DNA of 64,000 bases from Treponema denticola. GTDB lineage: Bacteria > Spirochaetota > Spirochaetia > Treponematales > Treponemataceae. The stretch spans positions 2,718,313-2,782,312 of the forward strand of contig NZ_CP058624.1 of assembly GCF_024181645.1 (NCBI RefSeq), in the 5' to 3' direction. Positions 1 to 9,211 of this stretch are shown piece after piece; position 1 is the first letter of the stretch, and each line of letters begins with the position of its first letter. Below the pieces are notes generated by a model. It worked only from the letters and a program-made list of their open reading frames with translations, did no database searches and had not been told where the DNA came from. The translations under genes and the position numbers were made by a program.

Positions 1-998
1 CTTATAACCTCGCTTAAGGCCTTGATAACCTGTTCTTTATGTTCTTCCTTTGAGATGGAATCATCTTGTACGACCTCATCATAATAGTGGTTGATAACAT
101 GGATGCCGTATGCCGAACCGACTGCAATTAAAATAATCGGTAAAATTGTAGAAAGAATCGATAAGGGAACGTTAAAAAGAGCCATTGCTCCCAAAGCCCA
201 TATTACGGAGGTTATGACTGTCAAAAGCGGTAAAAATACACCGGTAAATCTTCTAAAAGAAAGAAATAAAACGCCTAAAACGACAATGATGACCAGAGGA
301 ACTAAAAAGCTTAAATCATGGGCGGTTGCTTCATTTACTATCTCGTTAAAAATAGGAGTTCCCGTCAGGTAGATTTTAGAATCCGGAAAATTCCAAGAGT
401 CTGTCAGTTTCATAATCTTACGGCAGGCCGCAATAGTTTCGGGAGAGCCGCTTTCTTCATTCGTTATATTGAGAAAAACAAGGATTTGGGTTGCATGTAA
501 ATCTTCAGAAACAAGGCTCCGTTCATACATGTCCCAATTGCGGAGCTTATGTTTAATAGCCTTAATTTCTTCTTCCGTACCCGAAAAATCCGGCGGAATA
601 ATGGGTTCGCTTACAATCCCCTCTTCGCCAATATCTATATGGGTTGTATTTGTTATCAAGACCGTGTTTTTTACCAACTCAATTTCTTTTAGTTTTTCAT
701 CCAGTTGTCTCACTTCATCTAAAAATTCTTTGTCTATGATGGTAGAAAAACGGCGTTCAATACCTATTAGTATAGGCACATCTTCTCCGAAAATGTCGGC
801 AATTTTTTTTGCACTGATTCTGGACGGATCATTTTTAGGTATAAAACGGAAATTATTATTATCAAAATTCAATCTTATTATTTGAAGAGCAAAAAACAAG
901 GTTATTGCAAGAATCGTTATAAGCATTGATACGGGATGTTTATAAAATTTTTTTGTAGAAAATATCTGTTTAAATGTGAATGTTTTCTCTTTTTTCAT
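1..998 (-). CDS. RND/MMPL-family exporter, N-terminal part (runs off the window)
   Basis: An open frame runs on the minus strand from an ATG at 998 to base 1 without a stop, giving the first 332 or so residues. There is one membrane segment near residues 25-42, then a periplasmic domain of about 180 residues, then several hydrophobic segments. The motif GSAYGIHVINHYYDE close to the cut edge is typical of MMPL/RND proteins of the kind often called predicted RND superfamily exporter. The family moves lipids or hydrophobic compounds by proton antiport; the substrate here is unknown. The gene is divergent from ftsH. The C-terminal half lies outside the window. Confidence 0.85.
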   Translation of the reverse strand, partial: MKKEKTFTFKQIFSTKKFYKHPVSMLITILAITLFFALQIIRLNFDNNNFRFIPKNDPSRISAKKIADIFGEDVPILIGIERRFSTIIDKEFLDEVRQLDEKLKEIELVKNTVLITNTTHIDIGEEGIVSEPIIPPDFSGTEEEIKAIKHKLRNWDMYERSLVSEDLHATQILVFLNITNEESGSPETIAACRKIMKLTDSWNFPDSKIYLTGTPIFNEIVNEATAHDLSFLVPLVIIVVLGVLFLSFRRFTGVFLPLLTVITSVIWALGAMALFNVPLSILSTILPIILIAVGSAYGIHVINHYYDEVVQDDSISKEEHKEQVIKALSEVI

Positions 999-1057
999 AA
1001 AGCCCCCCTCGACAAGATTTGTTAATTATATAACCGCCTTATTTTTTTGTCAATACA

Positions 1058-1245
1058 ATGCTTTTTAGGGGGAGAGAACACCCCGTTCCCTTACGGGCTT
1101 TTCAAGTCAGAGCAGGGGTTAGCCTTGAAGCTTTGCTGGCTGTACTCTCCCCCTATGACCCCCTCTCTTTTACCTCGAAGCTACGCTGGTTGTACCCGCG
1201 CTGCCAAAGGGGATTTCCCCTTTGGAAACCCCGACTTTTTTCAAA
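1058..1245. repeat. GC-rich, hairpin-rich intergenic block between the RND gene and ftsH
   Basis: The 411-base gap 999-1409 has no convincing gene. It holds a GC-rich block unlike its surroundings. Two imperfect direct repeats start at 1123 and 1173 (cores GAAGCTTTGCTGGCTGTAC and GAAGCTACGCTGGTTGTAC). A perfect 9-bp stem lies at 1204-1212 with 1217-1225 around a 4-base loop, followed by a T run near 1235-1240. The small frames here have no ribosome-binding site. It could be a dispersed intergenic repeat or a decayed gene. Confidence 0.5.
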
Positions 1246-1409
1246 TTTTACCATTTGTTGCAAACTTTTCGTACAATAATTATGAAAAGGGGGAATTTTT
1301 CTATAAAAACGTTTTCCTTAATTAAAATATAAATTTGTTTTCCTATCGACTTTTTCTTATTTTTTATGTATTATAGTAAAATAAATTCGAGATATTAATT
1401 GGAGAATGT

Positions 1410-3386
1410 ATGAGTAAAAATAACGACGATAAAAACCAAAACGACCCCTTTAACTTTTTTAATTTCGGACCGGATTCGGACGGAGACGATAAAAAATCAC
1501 CCAAGAAGCCGTTTTTTTCTTTATGGCTTTTAGCGCCGCTTGTAGTTGTCATTTTTATTTTAGTTAATCAGTTAATGGTTCTCAATAGTTCTGCTCTGAT
1601 TCCCTTTTCGGAATTTAAGGATAGAATTACATCGGGACAGATAAAAAAGGTTGTTCTAGGCCCGGTTTATTTTACCGGTTATACCAGCATACAGGATGAT
1701 GATGCTTCAAATACCTCTTTATTTTCATTTTTGTCGGTACAAAAAAATACTAATGAATATGTAACCGTCGGGATATACACCTCGGAATTCTTGCAGCTTT
1801 TAGATGACCATCATGTAGTTTATCATGTAAGACCTAAGGAAAGAAGCTATTTTGTTGAACTTCTTTTACAGTGGGTGCTTCCCTTCCTTTTGATATTCCT
1901 TGTTTGGCGTGCCATTATGAGGCGGATGACAAAGAGTATGGGCGGCTTGGGCGGAAGCATTTTTTCTCCCGGGCAGGCCAGAAGTGCTGCAATAGACGAG
2001 GGAAAGGTTGAAACCCGCTTTAAGGATGTTGCAGGTGTGGATGAAGCTAAAGAAGAATTAATGGAAGTTGTCGACTTCTTAAAATATCCTCAAAAATATA
2101 CCGAAATAGGCGGAAAGATTCCGCGAGGCGTTCTTTTGGTAGGACCTCCCGGAACGGGAAAAACCCTTCTTGCAAGGGCTGTTGCAGGGGAAGCAGGAGT
2201 TCCTTTCTTTAGAATAAGCGGCTCGGACTTTGTCGAAATGTTTGTCGGTGTAGGAGCTTCCCGTGTGCGTGACCTATTCAGGCAGGCCCGTGAAAAAGCT
2301 CCCTGTATTATCTTTATAGACGAATTGGATGCTATCGGAAAGTCGCGTCATAATTCTTACAGCTCAAATGATGAACGTGAGCAAACTTTGAACCAGCTCT
2401 TAGTTGAAATGGATGGCTTTGACAATAAGACGGGCTTGATTCTTTTGGCTGCCACCAACCGCCCCGACGTTTTGGATCCGGCCTTGTTAAGACCCGGCCG
2501 CTTTGACAGGCAGGTCGTGGTTGACCGCCCCGATGTAAAGGGAAGGGAACAGATTCTCAAGCTCCATGCAGAAAATGTAAAACTGGATGCTTCGGCCGAT
2601 TTGGCTGCGATAGCCCGCATTACGGCAGGCTGTTCAGGTGCCGACCTTGCAAATATTATAAACGAGGCCGCTCTTTTGGCTGTCCGAGGTAAAAGAAAGA
2701 CCGTCATTATGACTGACTTGGATGAAGCTGTTGAAAAGGCAATGATAGGCTTACAGAAAAAATCCCGCGTAATCCGCGAAGAAGAAAGAAAAGTAATAGC
2801 CTACCATGAAACGGGACATGCCATAGTGGGCAGCTTTACCGATGGAGCCGATAAGGTACATAAGGTAACCATCGTTCCCCGCGGAACCTCGACTTTGGGC
2901 TATACCTTCCATATTCCCGAAGACGATAAGCACATTGTTACCGAAAAACAGCTTTTGGCCGAGATAGATGTTCTTTTAGGAGGCCGTGCCGCAGAACAAG
3001 TAAAATTCAATATGGTTTCTACAGGAGCTGCAAACGATTTAACCCGTGCCACCGATATTGCCCGAAGCCTTATAACCGATTACGGTATGAGTTCTAAATT
3101 TAAAAACGTAGCCTTGAGCAAGCGGGGTGCCGGATATCTTGGCGATAATGAACCTAGGATGGTGCGTGAATATGCAGAAACAACCCAGCAATACATCGAT
3201 GAAGAAATCGCAAAAATAATCAATACCCGCTATGAGGGTGTTGTAAAAATGCTGAACGAAAAGAAGCATCTTTTGGAAAAGATAGCAACAACCCTTTTGG
3301 AAAAGGAAACCATAGAAAACGAAGAATTCGATGCGATAATCGCCGAGGAGAAGGCTCCTAAACTTTTTGAAAAAGAAGATGAATAG
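1410..3386 (+). CDS. ftsH: ATP-dependent zinc metalloprotease FtsH
   Basis: Membrane-bound AAA protease that degrades misassembled membrane proteins and short-lived regulators. The 658-residue product has a first membrane segment near residues 35-55, a periplasmic domain, a second segment near 150-170, then the AAA module with Walker A GPPGTGKT near residue 245, Walker [12 protein letters not shown], and the SRH region with [17 protein letters not shown]. The zinc site HETGH starts at residue 466. The length is normal for the family. The acidic N-terminal extension rich in Asn and Asp is somewhat longer than usual. An SD (GGAG) sits 8 bases before the ATG, and a -10-like TATTAT lies at 1369-1374. 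Confidence 0.97.
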   Translation: MSKNNDDKNQNDPFNFFNFGPDSDGDDKKSPKKPFFSLWLLAPLVVVIFILVNQLMVLNSSALIPFSEFKDRITSGQIKKVVLGPVYFTGYTSIQDDDASNTSLFSFLSVQKNTNEYVTVGIYTSEFLQLLDDHHVVYHVRPKERSYFVELLLQWVLPFLLIFLVWRAIMRRMTKSMGGLGGSIFSPGQARSAAIDEGKVETRFKDVAGVDEAKEELMEVVDFLKYPQKYTEIGGKIPRGVLLVGPPGTGKTLLARAVAGEAGVPFFRISGSDFVEMFVGVGASRVRDLFRQAREKAPCIIFIDELDAIGKSRHNSYSSNDEREQTLNQLLVEMDGFDNKTGLILLAATNRPDVLDPALLRPGRFDRQVVVDRPDVKGREQILKLHAENVKLDASADLAAIARITAGCSGADLANIINEAALLAVRGKRKTVIMTDLDEAVEKAMIGLQKKSRVIREEERKVIAYHETGHAIVGSFTDGADKVHKVTIVPRGTSTLGYTFHIPEDDKHIVTEKQLLAEIDVLLGGRAAEQVKFNMVSTGAANDLTRATDIARSLITDYGMSSKFKNVALSKRGAGYLGDNEPRMVREYAETTQQYIDEEIAKIINTRYEGVVKMLNEKKHLLEKIATTLLEKETIENEEFDAIIAEEKAPKLFEKEDE

Positions 3387-3546
3387 ACGGCAATATTTTA
3401 AAAATTCGGCCGCGGAGGTCGATGAGTTCAAAGTGTAATCTTTTGAAAATAGGTGGGGGTGTCCCCGTTGGAAGCGTTGAAAAGGAGATAGAGGGAAACT
3501 TGCGTCTGACAAGGGTCTCTCTTTCCCCATATAAAAGCCAGTGGTT

Positions 3547-3568
3547 TAAGGGGGCACAGCTCCCCTTA
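3547..3568 (-). terminator. Weak hairpin after the sialidase gene
   Basis: A 7-bp stem (TAAGGGG with CCCCTTA) lies 15 bases past the sialidase stop. No T run follows on the minus strand, so it is only a possible terminator. The rest of 3387-3582 is a GC-rich intergenic stretch with no gene seen; it shares the string CTTTTGAAAATAGG with the repeats at 8.1-8.45 kb. Confidence 0.3.
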
Positions 3569-3582
3569 TAACAATCAGGCAG

Positions 3583-5181
3583 TTATTCCTTCCAGTACAA
3601 CTTTTCGTTTTTGTAATATTCTTTTACGCTTGGATCAACGGGCTTGCCTTCCAAATCGGTGTAGGGGCACTGAACTGAACCCGTACCGAGAAAAATAGCT
3701 TCATAAGCGCCGTTTGTGATGACATCGATGGGCAGATTTTTGTACGCTATGTCGTAATCAAGCCCCGCTCCACGTGTGTTTCTTTCGTATAAAAAGCCGA
3801 TACCGCCGTCGCGTTGTACATCCATAGTCGAATAGGCACTGTCTCCGTCTTGCACCAAGTGGCTGTGGCTGTTCCATGCGGAAGCCGAAACAAAATCGTT
3901 TACACTTATAGTACCGTTCGTCAGCTCGCGCCAATGGATGGTAACATTTTTGCGATCCGGACCATCGGGAAGCGATTGGAATGCAAGGTAGACCGGCTCT
4001 TTTGTATCCGCTTTACGCGCCTTTACAACAAGGATTTCGCCGTTTGTGCCTCTTCCGCTAGGGCCAATGTTTAAAGATCCCGTTGTCCCCCAGTTTCCTT
4101 CTCCTGTAGCAGGGTTGCTATATTTAAAGATATTAAACAATCTGCCAGTGCCGAAAGGACCGTTACGGCTGGAAAGTATAACGCTGCCGTCCGGCAGTTC
4201 TTCTACCTTTGCTTCATCTCCGTTGGAGATAGGAGAAGTAGATGCATTGCCCAAAAGCTTCCATGTAGAACCGAAGTCGTCGGAATATACGACGGCATTG
4301 CCATAGCCTCTGCTTAACAGCGCCGAGTAAATGCGGTAATGGCTGCCGGCTTTAATATAGCGCGATTGCATAATTCTGCCCGAACCGAAAAACAGACTGA
4401 ACCACGAGGGATTAAACCCGAAAATCGTATTGGAAATATCTTTTTTTTGGGGAAAGGTTTTGCCCCCATCGTGGGAGACATATTTGATAATGTGCAGGTA
4501 TTTCTTTGGATCTGTCGTTGAATAGTTACCATTTTGATATTGTTTTGTTCCGTGTACACACAATATTAGTACATCATTCGATTCGCGGTCGGCAATGATG
4601 GCGGCATCTCCATAGCCGTTCGGATCATCCTTCGGTATCTTTGTGATATTGGTATCGTCCGACCATGTTTTTCCATTATCTTCCGAACGTTTAATCAATA
4701 AATCAATACCATGACCGTACCCCAAATCGGTGTTTGCAGTGTAACGTAAATCGGTTACGGCAAGCAGGGTTCCATCTTTTGTTACTGCAAGGGCGGGTAT
4801 GCGGTAAAAATCGTTAGGATAGGGTGCTGTTTTACTTTGCCATAAATCCTGTACGGCAACGGTTGTGTTTTGTGTCCATTTGGCATACAGCGTCGTGTTT
4901 TCGGTAACCTTGTCGGAAGCATTGTTCCACGGGGTGCTGCATGCCGCCTCTTTATACCATCCGCCGAATTCCCAGCCCGAAAATTCGAGGGGCGGGGTTT
5001 GAGCAGCAGTCAACAAGCGGCCTTTCGGTACGGTTAAAGCCGCCGGTGTTTTTCCGCGTCCTTGCACATTAAAGGTTACAGTAAAGGCCGGTATTTTTTC
5101 ATTGTTTATTTTTTGCGGACAGCCAGCCAATAAAACAAGGGCTGCAACAACAAGTAAAAAAATAAATATGGTCTTTTTCAT
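3583..5181 (-). CDS. nanH: Sialidase (neuraminidase) lipoprotein with an InlB-type repeat
   Basis: Exo-sialidase that removes terminal sialic acid from host glycoproteins, expected on the outer membrane surface. The 532-residue product starts with a lipoprotein signal ending LLAGC (lipid-bearing Cys at 21). A Listeria-Bacteroides/InlB-like repeat follows at about residues 34-103 (GWEFGGWY, ending TLYAKWT). The catalytic beta-propeller has the YRIP arginine motif at 126-129 and Asp boxes SEDNGKTW (about 166), SHDGGKTF and SDDFGSTW. T. denticola is known to carry a sialidase lipoprotein linked to complement resistance. The gene is transcribed alone, between ftsH (convergent) and the metal ATPase operon (divergent). 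Confidence 0.93.
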   Translation of the reverse strand: MKKTIFIFLLVVAALVLLAGCPQKINNEKIPAFTVTFNVQGRGKTPAALTVPKGRLLTAAQTPPLEFSGWEFGGWYKEAACSTPWNNASDKVTENTTLYAKWTQNTTVAVQDLWQSKTAPYPNDFYRIPALAVTKDGTLLAVTDLRYTANTDLGYGHGIDLLIKRSEDNGKTWSDDTNITKIPKDDPNGYGDAAIIADRESNDVLILCVHGTKQYQNGNYSTTDPKKYLHIIKYVSHDGGKTFPQKKDISNTIFGFNPSWFSLFFGSGRIMQSRYIKAGSHYRIYSALLSRGYGNAVVYSDDFGSTWKLLGNASTSPISNGDEAKVEELPDGSVILSSRNGPFGTGRLFNIFKYSNPATGEGNWGTTGSLNIGPSGRGTNGEILVVKARKADTKEPVYLAFQSLPDGPDRKNVTIHWRELTNGTISVNDFVSASAWNSHSHLVQDGDSAYSTMDVQRDGGIGFLYERNTRGAGLDYDIAYKNLPIDVITNGAYEAIFLGTGSVQCPYTDLEGKPVDPSVKEYYKNEKLYWKE

Positions 5182-5254
5182 TTTGATAACTCCTTAAAGG
5201 GTTAATTTATATAATTATCGACGATAGGTCAAGTTCTTTTAAAAATATGCGGCC

Positions 5255-5283
5255 TTGTAAATATAATAAAAAAATGATAAAAT
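5255..5283 (+). promoter_or_regulatory. Sigma-70-like promoter for the metal ATPase operon
   Basis: TTGTAA at 5255-5260, a 17-base spacer, and TAAAAT at 5278-5283. It lies 35 bases before the start codon of the small membrane protein, with a good SD (GGAGG, 5308-5312) between. No obvious operator dyad was seen. Confidence 0.55.
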
Positions 5284-5317
5284 ACGCCCCACAAGGATAG
5301 GATTATTGGAGGTATAT

Positions 5318-5539
5318 ATGACTAAATGGGGAGCATTTGCACTCGGTGTTGTTGCAGGCGGAGCTGCGGTTCTTTTGGCTAGAGATGCCGGTTTTAAAAA
5401 AGCTTGTGCCAAAATAATTGGAGCAGGTTTAAAATTAAAAGACGATGCTGCAGCCTTTGTTGAAACGGTAAAAGAAGACGCTCAAGATATAATGGCAGAA
5501 GCTGCATATAACAAAGAAGCCGCTTCGGCAGCAAACTAG
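5318..5539 (+). CDS. Small one-TM protein (DUF6110-like), partner of the metal ATPase
   Basis: 73 residues. A glycine- and alanine-rich membrane segment occupies about residues 4-22, followed by an amphipathic, charged, Ala-rich tail (KLKDDAAAFVETVKEDAQDI). The ATG at 5318 is chosen because GGAGG lies six bases before it; a TTG at 5306 overlaps that SD. The ATPase starts 20 bases downstream, so the two are very likely one operon. The layout recalls mycobacterial PacL proteins, small membrane helpers encoded beside P1B ATPases, but the acidic or His metal-binding C-terminus of PacL1 is not visible here. The function is inferred from context only. Confidence 0.8.
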   Translation: MTKWGAFALGVVAGGAAVLLARDAGFKKACAKIIGAGLKLKDDAAAFVETVKEDAQDIMAEAAYNKEAASAAN

Positions 5540-5559
5540 CCTGATTTTTTTAAAACTTT

Positions 5560-7644
5560 ATGAACTTTTATATTGCTCACCGCCTTCCGGGGCGTTTGCG
5601 TTTAAGATATAGCCGGAAAGGTTTAAGCCGCAAACAAGCCGTTCTTGTAGAAACTCTTGTGTCTTTGCAGGAAGGCATAAGGTCGATAAGTGTAAATCCT
5701 GTTTCAGGAAGCATCTTAATTGAATATTCGGGGATAAGCGAAGCCGAAGCTCTTTCTTATATAAAAGCTCTAAATTCTTCTTACCTTGAAAATGAAGAAC
5801 TATTAGCGAGTGTGGATGAACCGATAGTGAGCGAGAGCTTAACGGTTTCTCTGGGGATGCTGCTTGCGGAATTCTTTATCCGCAGACTCTTACCTATTCC
5901 TGTTCGCAGAATATTGGCTCTCTTTTCAATTATGCCCCGTGTAAAAGGCGGAATGAAAGCCTTGAAAGGAGGCAGGCCTTTTTGTGCCGAAACCTTAGAT
6001 GCAGCGGCTCTTTCTCTTTCCTATGCGACGGGAGACCTAAACACCGCCGGAACCATCGCAATGATGCTTGAAATGGGCGAAATCTTGGAAGACTATACCC
6101 GCCGGAAGTCCTATGAAAATTTAACCCGCAGTTTTTTGAATGCAAAAGAAACTGTTCATGTTCTAAAAGACGGAAATGAAACTGAAATTTCCGCCAATCT
6201 TCTTCAAGCCGGAGATACGGTTATTCTTAGGATTGGGTCGGTTATTCCCGCAGACGGAACGGTCGTATCGGGCGAGGCTTCCGTTAATCAGGCTTCAATG
6301 ACCGGAGAAGGCCTTCCCGTGCACAAAGTCTCGGGAGATACTGTTTTTGCTTCTACCGTCGTTGAGGAGGGGGAGATCCATGTATGCGTAAAGGCTTGCG
6401 GACGGGAAACCAGAGTGAGCAAAATAGCCGATATGATTGACCGCTCTCAATCTTTAAAGGCGGCTTCACAAATCAAATCCGAAAGAACTGCGGATAAACT
6501 TGTTTTTTATAACTTTTTACTTGCAGGCTTGACCTACGCCTTTACCCGTAACTTTGCAAAGGCTGCCTCGACTCTTCTTGTCGACTATTCTTGTGCGATG
6601 AAGTTATCAGCTCCTGTCTGCGTGCTTTCAGCTATGAAAAACTGTGCAGAGCACGGTATCACCGTAAAGGGCGGAAAGTTTTTAGAAGATTTTGCCCTGG
6701 CCGATACAATCGTATTCGATAAGACGGGAACTCTTACGGAATCCCAACCCTCGGTTAAAAAGATAATTACCTTCGGCGGCCGGCCGGAAAAAGCCGTATT
6801 AAAAATAGCGGCCTGTCTTGAAGAGCATTTTCCCCATTCGCTTGCAAGGGCCGTTGTACGGGAAGCTGAAAACAGGGGCATTAAACACAGAGAAGAACAT
6901 ACGAAGGTTTCCTATATTTTAGCCCATGGCCTTAAATCTACTTTAAAAGGAGAGGAGCTGCGTATAGGAAGTGCTCATTTTATATTTGATGATGAGGGTA
7001 TTCCAAAAACGGAAGAGGCCGAAAAAGCCATTGAAGATTTGTCGAAGAGCGGCTGTTCTCAGTTATATTTATCGATAGGAAAAGAACTTGCCGGTATCAT
7101 TGCGATAGAAGATCCGGTACGCTCCGAGGCAAAAGAAGTTGTTTCAGAGCTTCACAAACTGGGAATAAAAAATATAATTATGCTTACAGGGGACGGCCCA
7201 CAAACCGCACGCAGCATAGCCGAAAAGACCGGTATCGACCGTTATCATGCGCAAGCTCTTCCCGACACAAAGGCCGATTTTATTAAAGAGTTAAAAGCGG
7301 AGGGTAAAAAAATCGTCATGATAGGCGACGGGATAAATGATTCCCCTGCCCTGTCGGAAGCGGATGTAGGAATTGCAATGGGACAGGCTTCTTCGATAGC
7401 AGGAGAAACCGCCGACATTCTTTTACCGGATGACGGGCTAAGGGCCTTACCCATTTTAAGGCGTATAGCAACGGGCTTGATCAAAAGAATCAATGTAAAC
7501 AATAAGGCTATTATCGGCATTAATTCGGGCTTGATTGCAGGGGAACTTGCGGGCTCAATCCCTCCGGCTACAGCGGCCTTAGTTCATAACGGTTCGACGG
7601 TTGCCATAGGTATGTCCGCAATGAGAAGCTATGAGCGGCTATGA
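5560..7644 (+). CDS. Heavy-metal-translocating P1B-type ATPase, HMA_2-type N-terminus
   Basis: 694-residue P-type ATPase. An N-terminal ferredoxin-like domain (HRLPGRLRLRY, residues 3-13) lacks the CxxC of classical HMA domains, resembling the HMA_2 class. Later motifs are TGEG in the actuator domain, the phosphorylated Asp in DKTGT (D387), PHSLA in place of the usual HPLA motif, and GDGINDSPALSEAD in the hinge. The transmembrane metal motif is not CPC: the matching helix reads DYSCAMKLSAP. This suggests a metal other than Cu+, with Mn, Zn or Co as possibilities, but the specificity cannot be read. The stop overlaps a possible ATG of the next gene. Confidence 0.9.
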   Translation: MNFYIAHRLPGRLRLRYSRKGLSRKQAVLVETLVSLQEGIRSISVNPVSGSILIEYSGISEAEALSYIKALNSSYLENEELLASVDEPIVSESLTVSLGMLLAEFFIRRLLPIPVRRILALFSIMPRVKGGMKALKGGRPFCAETLDAAALSLSYATGDLNTAGTIAMMLEMGEILEDYTRRKSYENLTRSFLNAKETVHVLKDGNETEISANLLQAGDTVILRIGSVIPADGTVVSGEASVNQASMTGEGLPVHKVSGDTVFASTVVEEGEIHVCVKACGRETRVSKIADMIDRSQSLKAASQIKSERTADKLVFYNFLLAGLTYAFTRNFAKAASTLLVDYSCAMKLSAPVCVLSAMKNCAEHGITVKGGKFLEDFALADTIVFDKTGTLTESQPSVKKIITFGGRPEKAVLKIAACLEEHFPHSLARAVVREAENRGIKHREEHTKVSYILAHGLKSTLKGEELRIGSAHFIFDDEGIPKTEEAEKAIEDLSKSGCSQLYLSIGKELAGIIAIEDPVRSEAKEVVSELHKLGIKNIIMLTGDGPQTARSIAEKTGIDRYHAQALPDTKADFIKELKAEGKKIVMIGDGINDSPALSEADVGIAMGQASSIAGETADILLPDDGLRALPILRRIATGLIKRINVNNKAIIGINSGLIAGELAGSIPPATAALVHNGSTVAIGMSAMRSYERL

Positions 7645-7688
7645 GCCGCCCCTCGCCGAATCTATTTAATTGGAGGCCGGATAAAGTA

Positions 7689-8003
7689 ATGACTGTTTCA
7701 AGTTTTTTTCCCGGGCATATAAGGCTCAGGGGTGAGATGATAAAAGATAAGGATATTTTTGAAGCTTTTGAAAAGGCCGCTTCTTCTCATAAGGCGGTCA
7801 GCAAAATTGAAAGGAATGAAAAGACGGGAAGCCTTTGCATTGAGTATGATGCAAATGCCCTGCCCCTGTCAAAGTTTGAAATCTTTAGAGAAGATTTACC
7901 CGAGTTAAAAAAACTTTCCGATGCCTATATTTCGGGCAAGGTAGAAAAAAAAATAATCATCGAAAAGATTTCAAGGCTTTGGGAAAAATTAAAGAACGTA
8001 TAG
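7689..8003 (+). CDS. Stand-alone HMA_2-like domain protein of the metal ATPase operon
   Basis: About 104 residues starting MTVSSFFPGHIRLRG. The pattern FPGHIRLR with a later TGSLCIEYD strand copies the fold signature of the N-terminal domain of the ATPase just upstream (LPGRLRLRY, then SGSILIEYS), so it is probably a paralogous metal- or partner-binding domain without cysteines. The ATG at 7689 is chosen because GGAGG is at 7672-7676 and the domain begins at once. An ATG at 7641 overlapping the ATPase stop by 4 bases would add 16 residues and is also possible. Third gene of the operon. The function is inferred. Confidence 0.7.
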   Translation: MTVSSFFPGHIRLRGEMIKDKDIFEAFEKAASSHKAVSKIERNEKTGSLCIEYDANALPLSKFEIFREDLPELKKLSDAYISGKVEKKIIIEKISRLWEKLKNV

Positions 8004-8102
8004 AGCACAGTTTTTAAGCCTTGCAATTTCGCCCTTAATGCTTTATACTGTATCCTAATGGAAGGCAACCACATCAACAGCAGTTACAAATAGTCGTACC
8101 AA

Positions 8103-8455
8103 ACGTCGAGGTCACTTTTTTGTGGAGTAACGCAGCACTGACAGTTCTTTTGCAAATAGGCGGAGCAGATGCAAGGAGTTAGGCAAAAAAGTACCGCAGG
8201 CGTATTAGGTATACGTCGAGGACTGTTTTTTTTGTGAAGTAACGCAGCATTGACAGTACTTTTGAAAATAGGCGAGGTAAGTACAAGGAGTTTAACAAAA
8301 GCGAAGCGGAGTCGTACTTGCTGTACGTCGAGGTCACTTTTTTGTGGAGTAACGCAGCACTGACAGCACTTTTGAAAATAGGCGAGGTAAGTACAAGGAG
8401 TTTAGCAAAAGCGAAGCGGAGGCGTACTTGCCGTACGTTGAGCATTCGCTTTTGT
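8103..8455. repeat. Tandem repeat, about 111 bp, three units plus a degenerate fourth
   Basis: Units start at 8103, 8213, 8325 and 8435 (steps 110, 112, 110), each at ACGTCGAGG or a variant. Each of the first three carries GTAACGCAGCA, CTGACAG or TTGACAG, an AAATAGGCG core and a CAAGGAGTT block. The third and fourth junctions share AAAAGCGAAGCGGA. The fourth unit breaks down after ACGTTGAG and fades into the leader of the lipoprotein gene. The 547-base gap 8004-8550 holds this array and no other gene. The minus frames crossing it are repetitive and lack ribosome-binding sites. Confidence 0.8.
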
Positions 8456-8550
8456 GTAACGACGCAGTAATTGCCCGCATATTTGCAAAAGCCCTATTGA
8501 AAAACATCTTCTTTAATGCTATCCTATCTCCGCTGATTGCGGAGGTAAAA

Positions 8551-9186
8551 ATGAAAAAAATTAAAACCGTTTTTTTTATGACTATTCTTGTATTTATTCT
8601 TACAGGATGTGAACTTTTGGATTCTTTAGCCAAAGAAACCGAAATAATTAAACAGATAAAAGATGAAGATCTAAGAGGATATACCATAACATGGCTTATA
8701 TTTGCAGATGACAGCGATGCCTTAAAATCGGCGGCCTATAAAAAAGCTGCTGCATACTATAAAAAGACTTCTGAAAACGCCGGTCTAAAAGATCAATTTC
8801 AAATTATAGTTGTTTCCGACGGTATTGAAAAAGCAATTCGCGAGAAGGTAAAGGAAGCCGGTTTTGATGCGGATTGTTTCCCGCTAAAATGGAACGGCAA
8901 TGTAAAAAATAAATATAATCCTAACGATAAAAAAAATTATTCCGTCTTTTTCGATAAAAAGGGTAGAGCTCTTTTTAGTATGACGGAAGATTGGAAATTT
9001 GAAAATTACGGCGGTCTTGCCGATTATTCTCTTGAAGCTGCAGGTTTAAATAATGTAAATGAATTAAAAAATCCTCTCACCTTTTTTAATACCTTGAATA
9101 AAATACAGGAAGACGATATTTTTAAATTTATAAACAATGCCGTAAACTTAAACCTAAAAGATATTTTAAGATATTTTATAAAATAA
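8551..9186 (+). CDS. Predicted lipoprotein of unknown function
   Basis: 211 residues. The signal peptide is basic, then hydrophobic, ending ILTGC (Cys 20). The mature part is rich in Lys, Asp and Glu and resembles no family I can name. A stretch near residues 110-150 (VFFDKKGRALFSM) looks like a mixed alpha/beta secreted domain, perhaps thioredoxin-like, but this is a guess. The start at 8551 is preferred over the longer frame from 8428 because GGAGG lies at 8541-8545 and the signal peptide begins there. hutI follows 25 bases downstream and may be co-transcribed. Confidence 0.75.
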   Translation: MKKIKTVFFMTILVFILTGCELLDSLAKETEIIKQIKDEDLRGYTITWLIFADDSDALKSAAYKKAAAYYKKTSENAGLKDQFQIIVVSDGIEKAIREKVKEAGFDADCFPLKWNGNVKNKYNPNDKKNYSVFFDKKGRALFSMTEDWKFENYGGLADYSLEAAGLNNVNELKNPLTFFNTLNKIQEDDIFKFINNAVNLNLKDILRYFIK

Positions 9187-9211
9187 TTTTATTTTTTATG
9201 GAGGATTCAAA

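Noticed and set aside
1047..1325. Two plus-strand frames in the gap before ftsH
   Set aside because: They lie in a GC-rich repeat block, have no SD and no recognisable product.
8179..8687. Two minus-strand frames across the 111-bp array and the lipoprotein leader
   Set aside because: Their text simply repeats with the array, and no SD precedes them.
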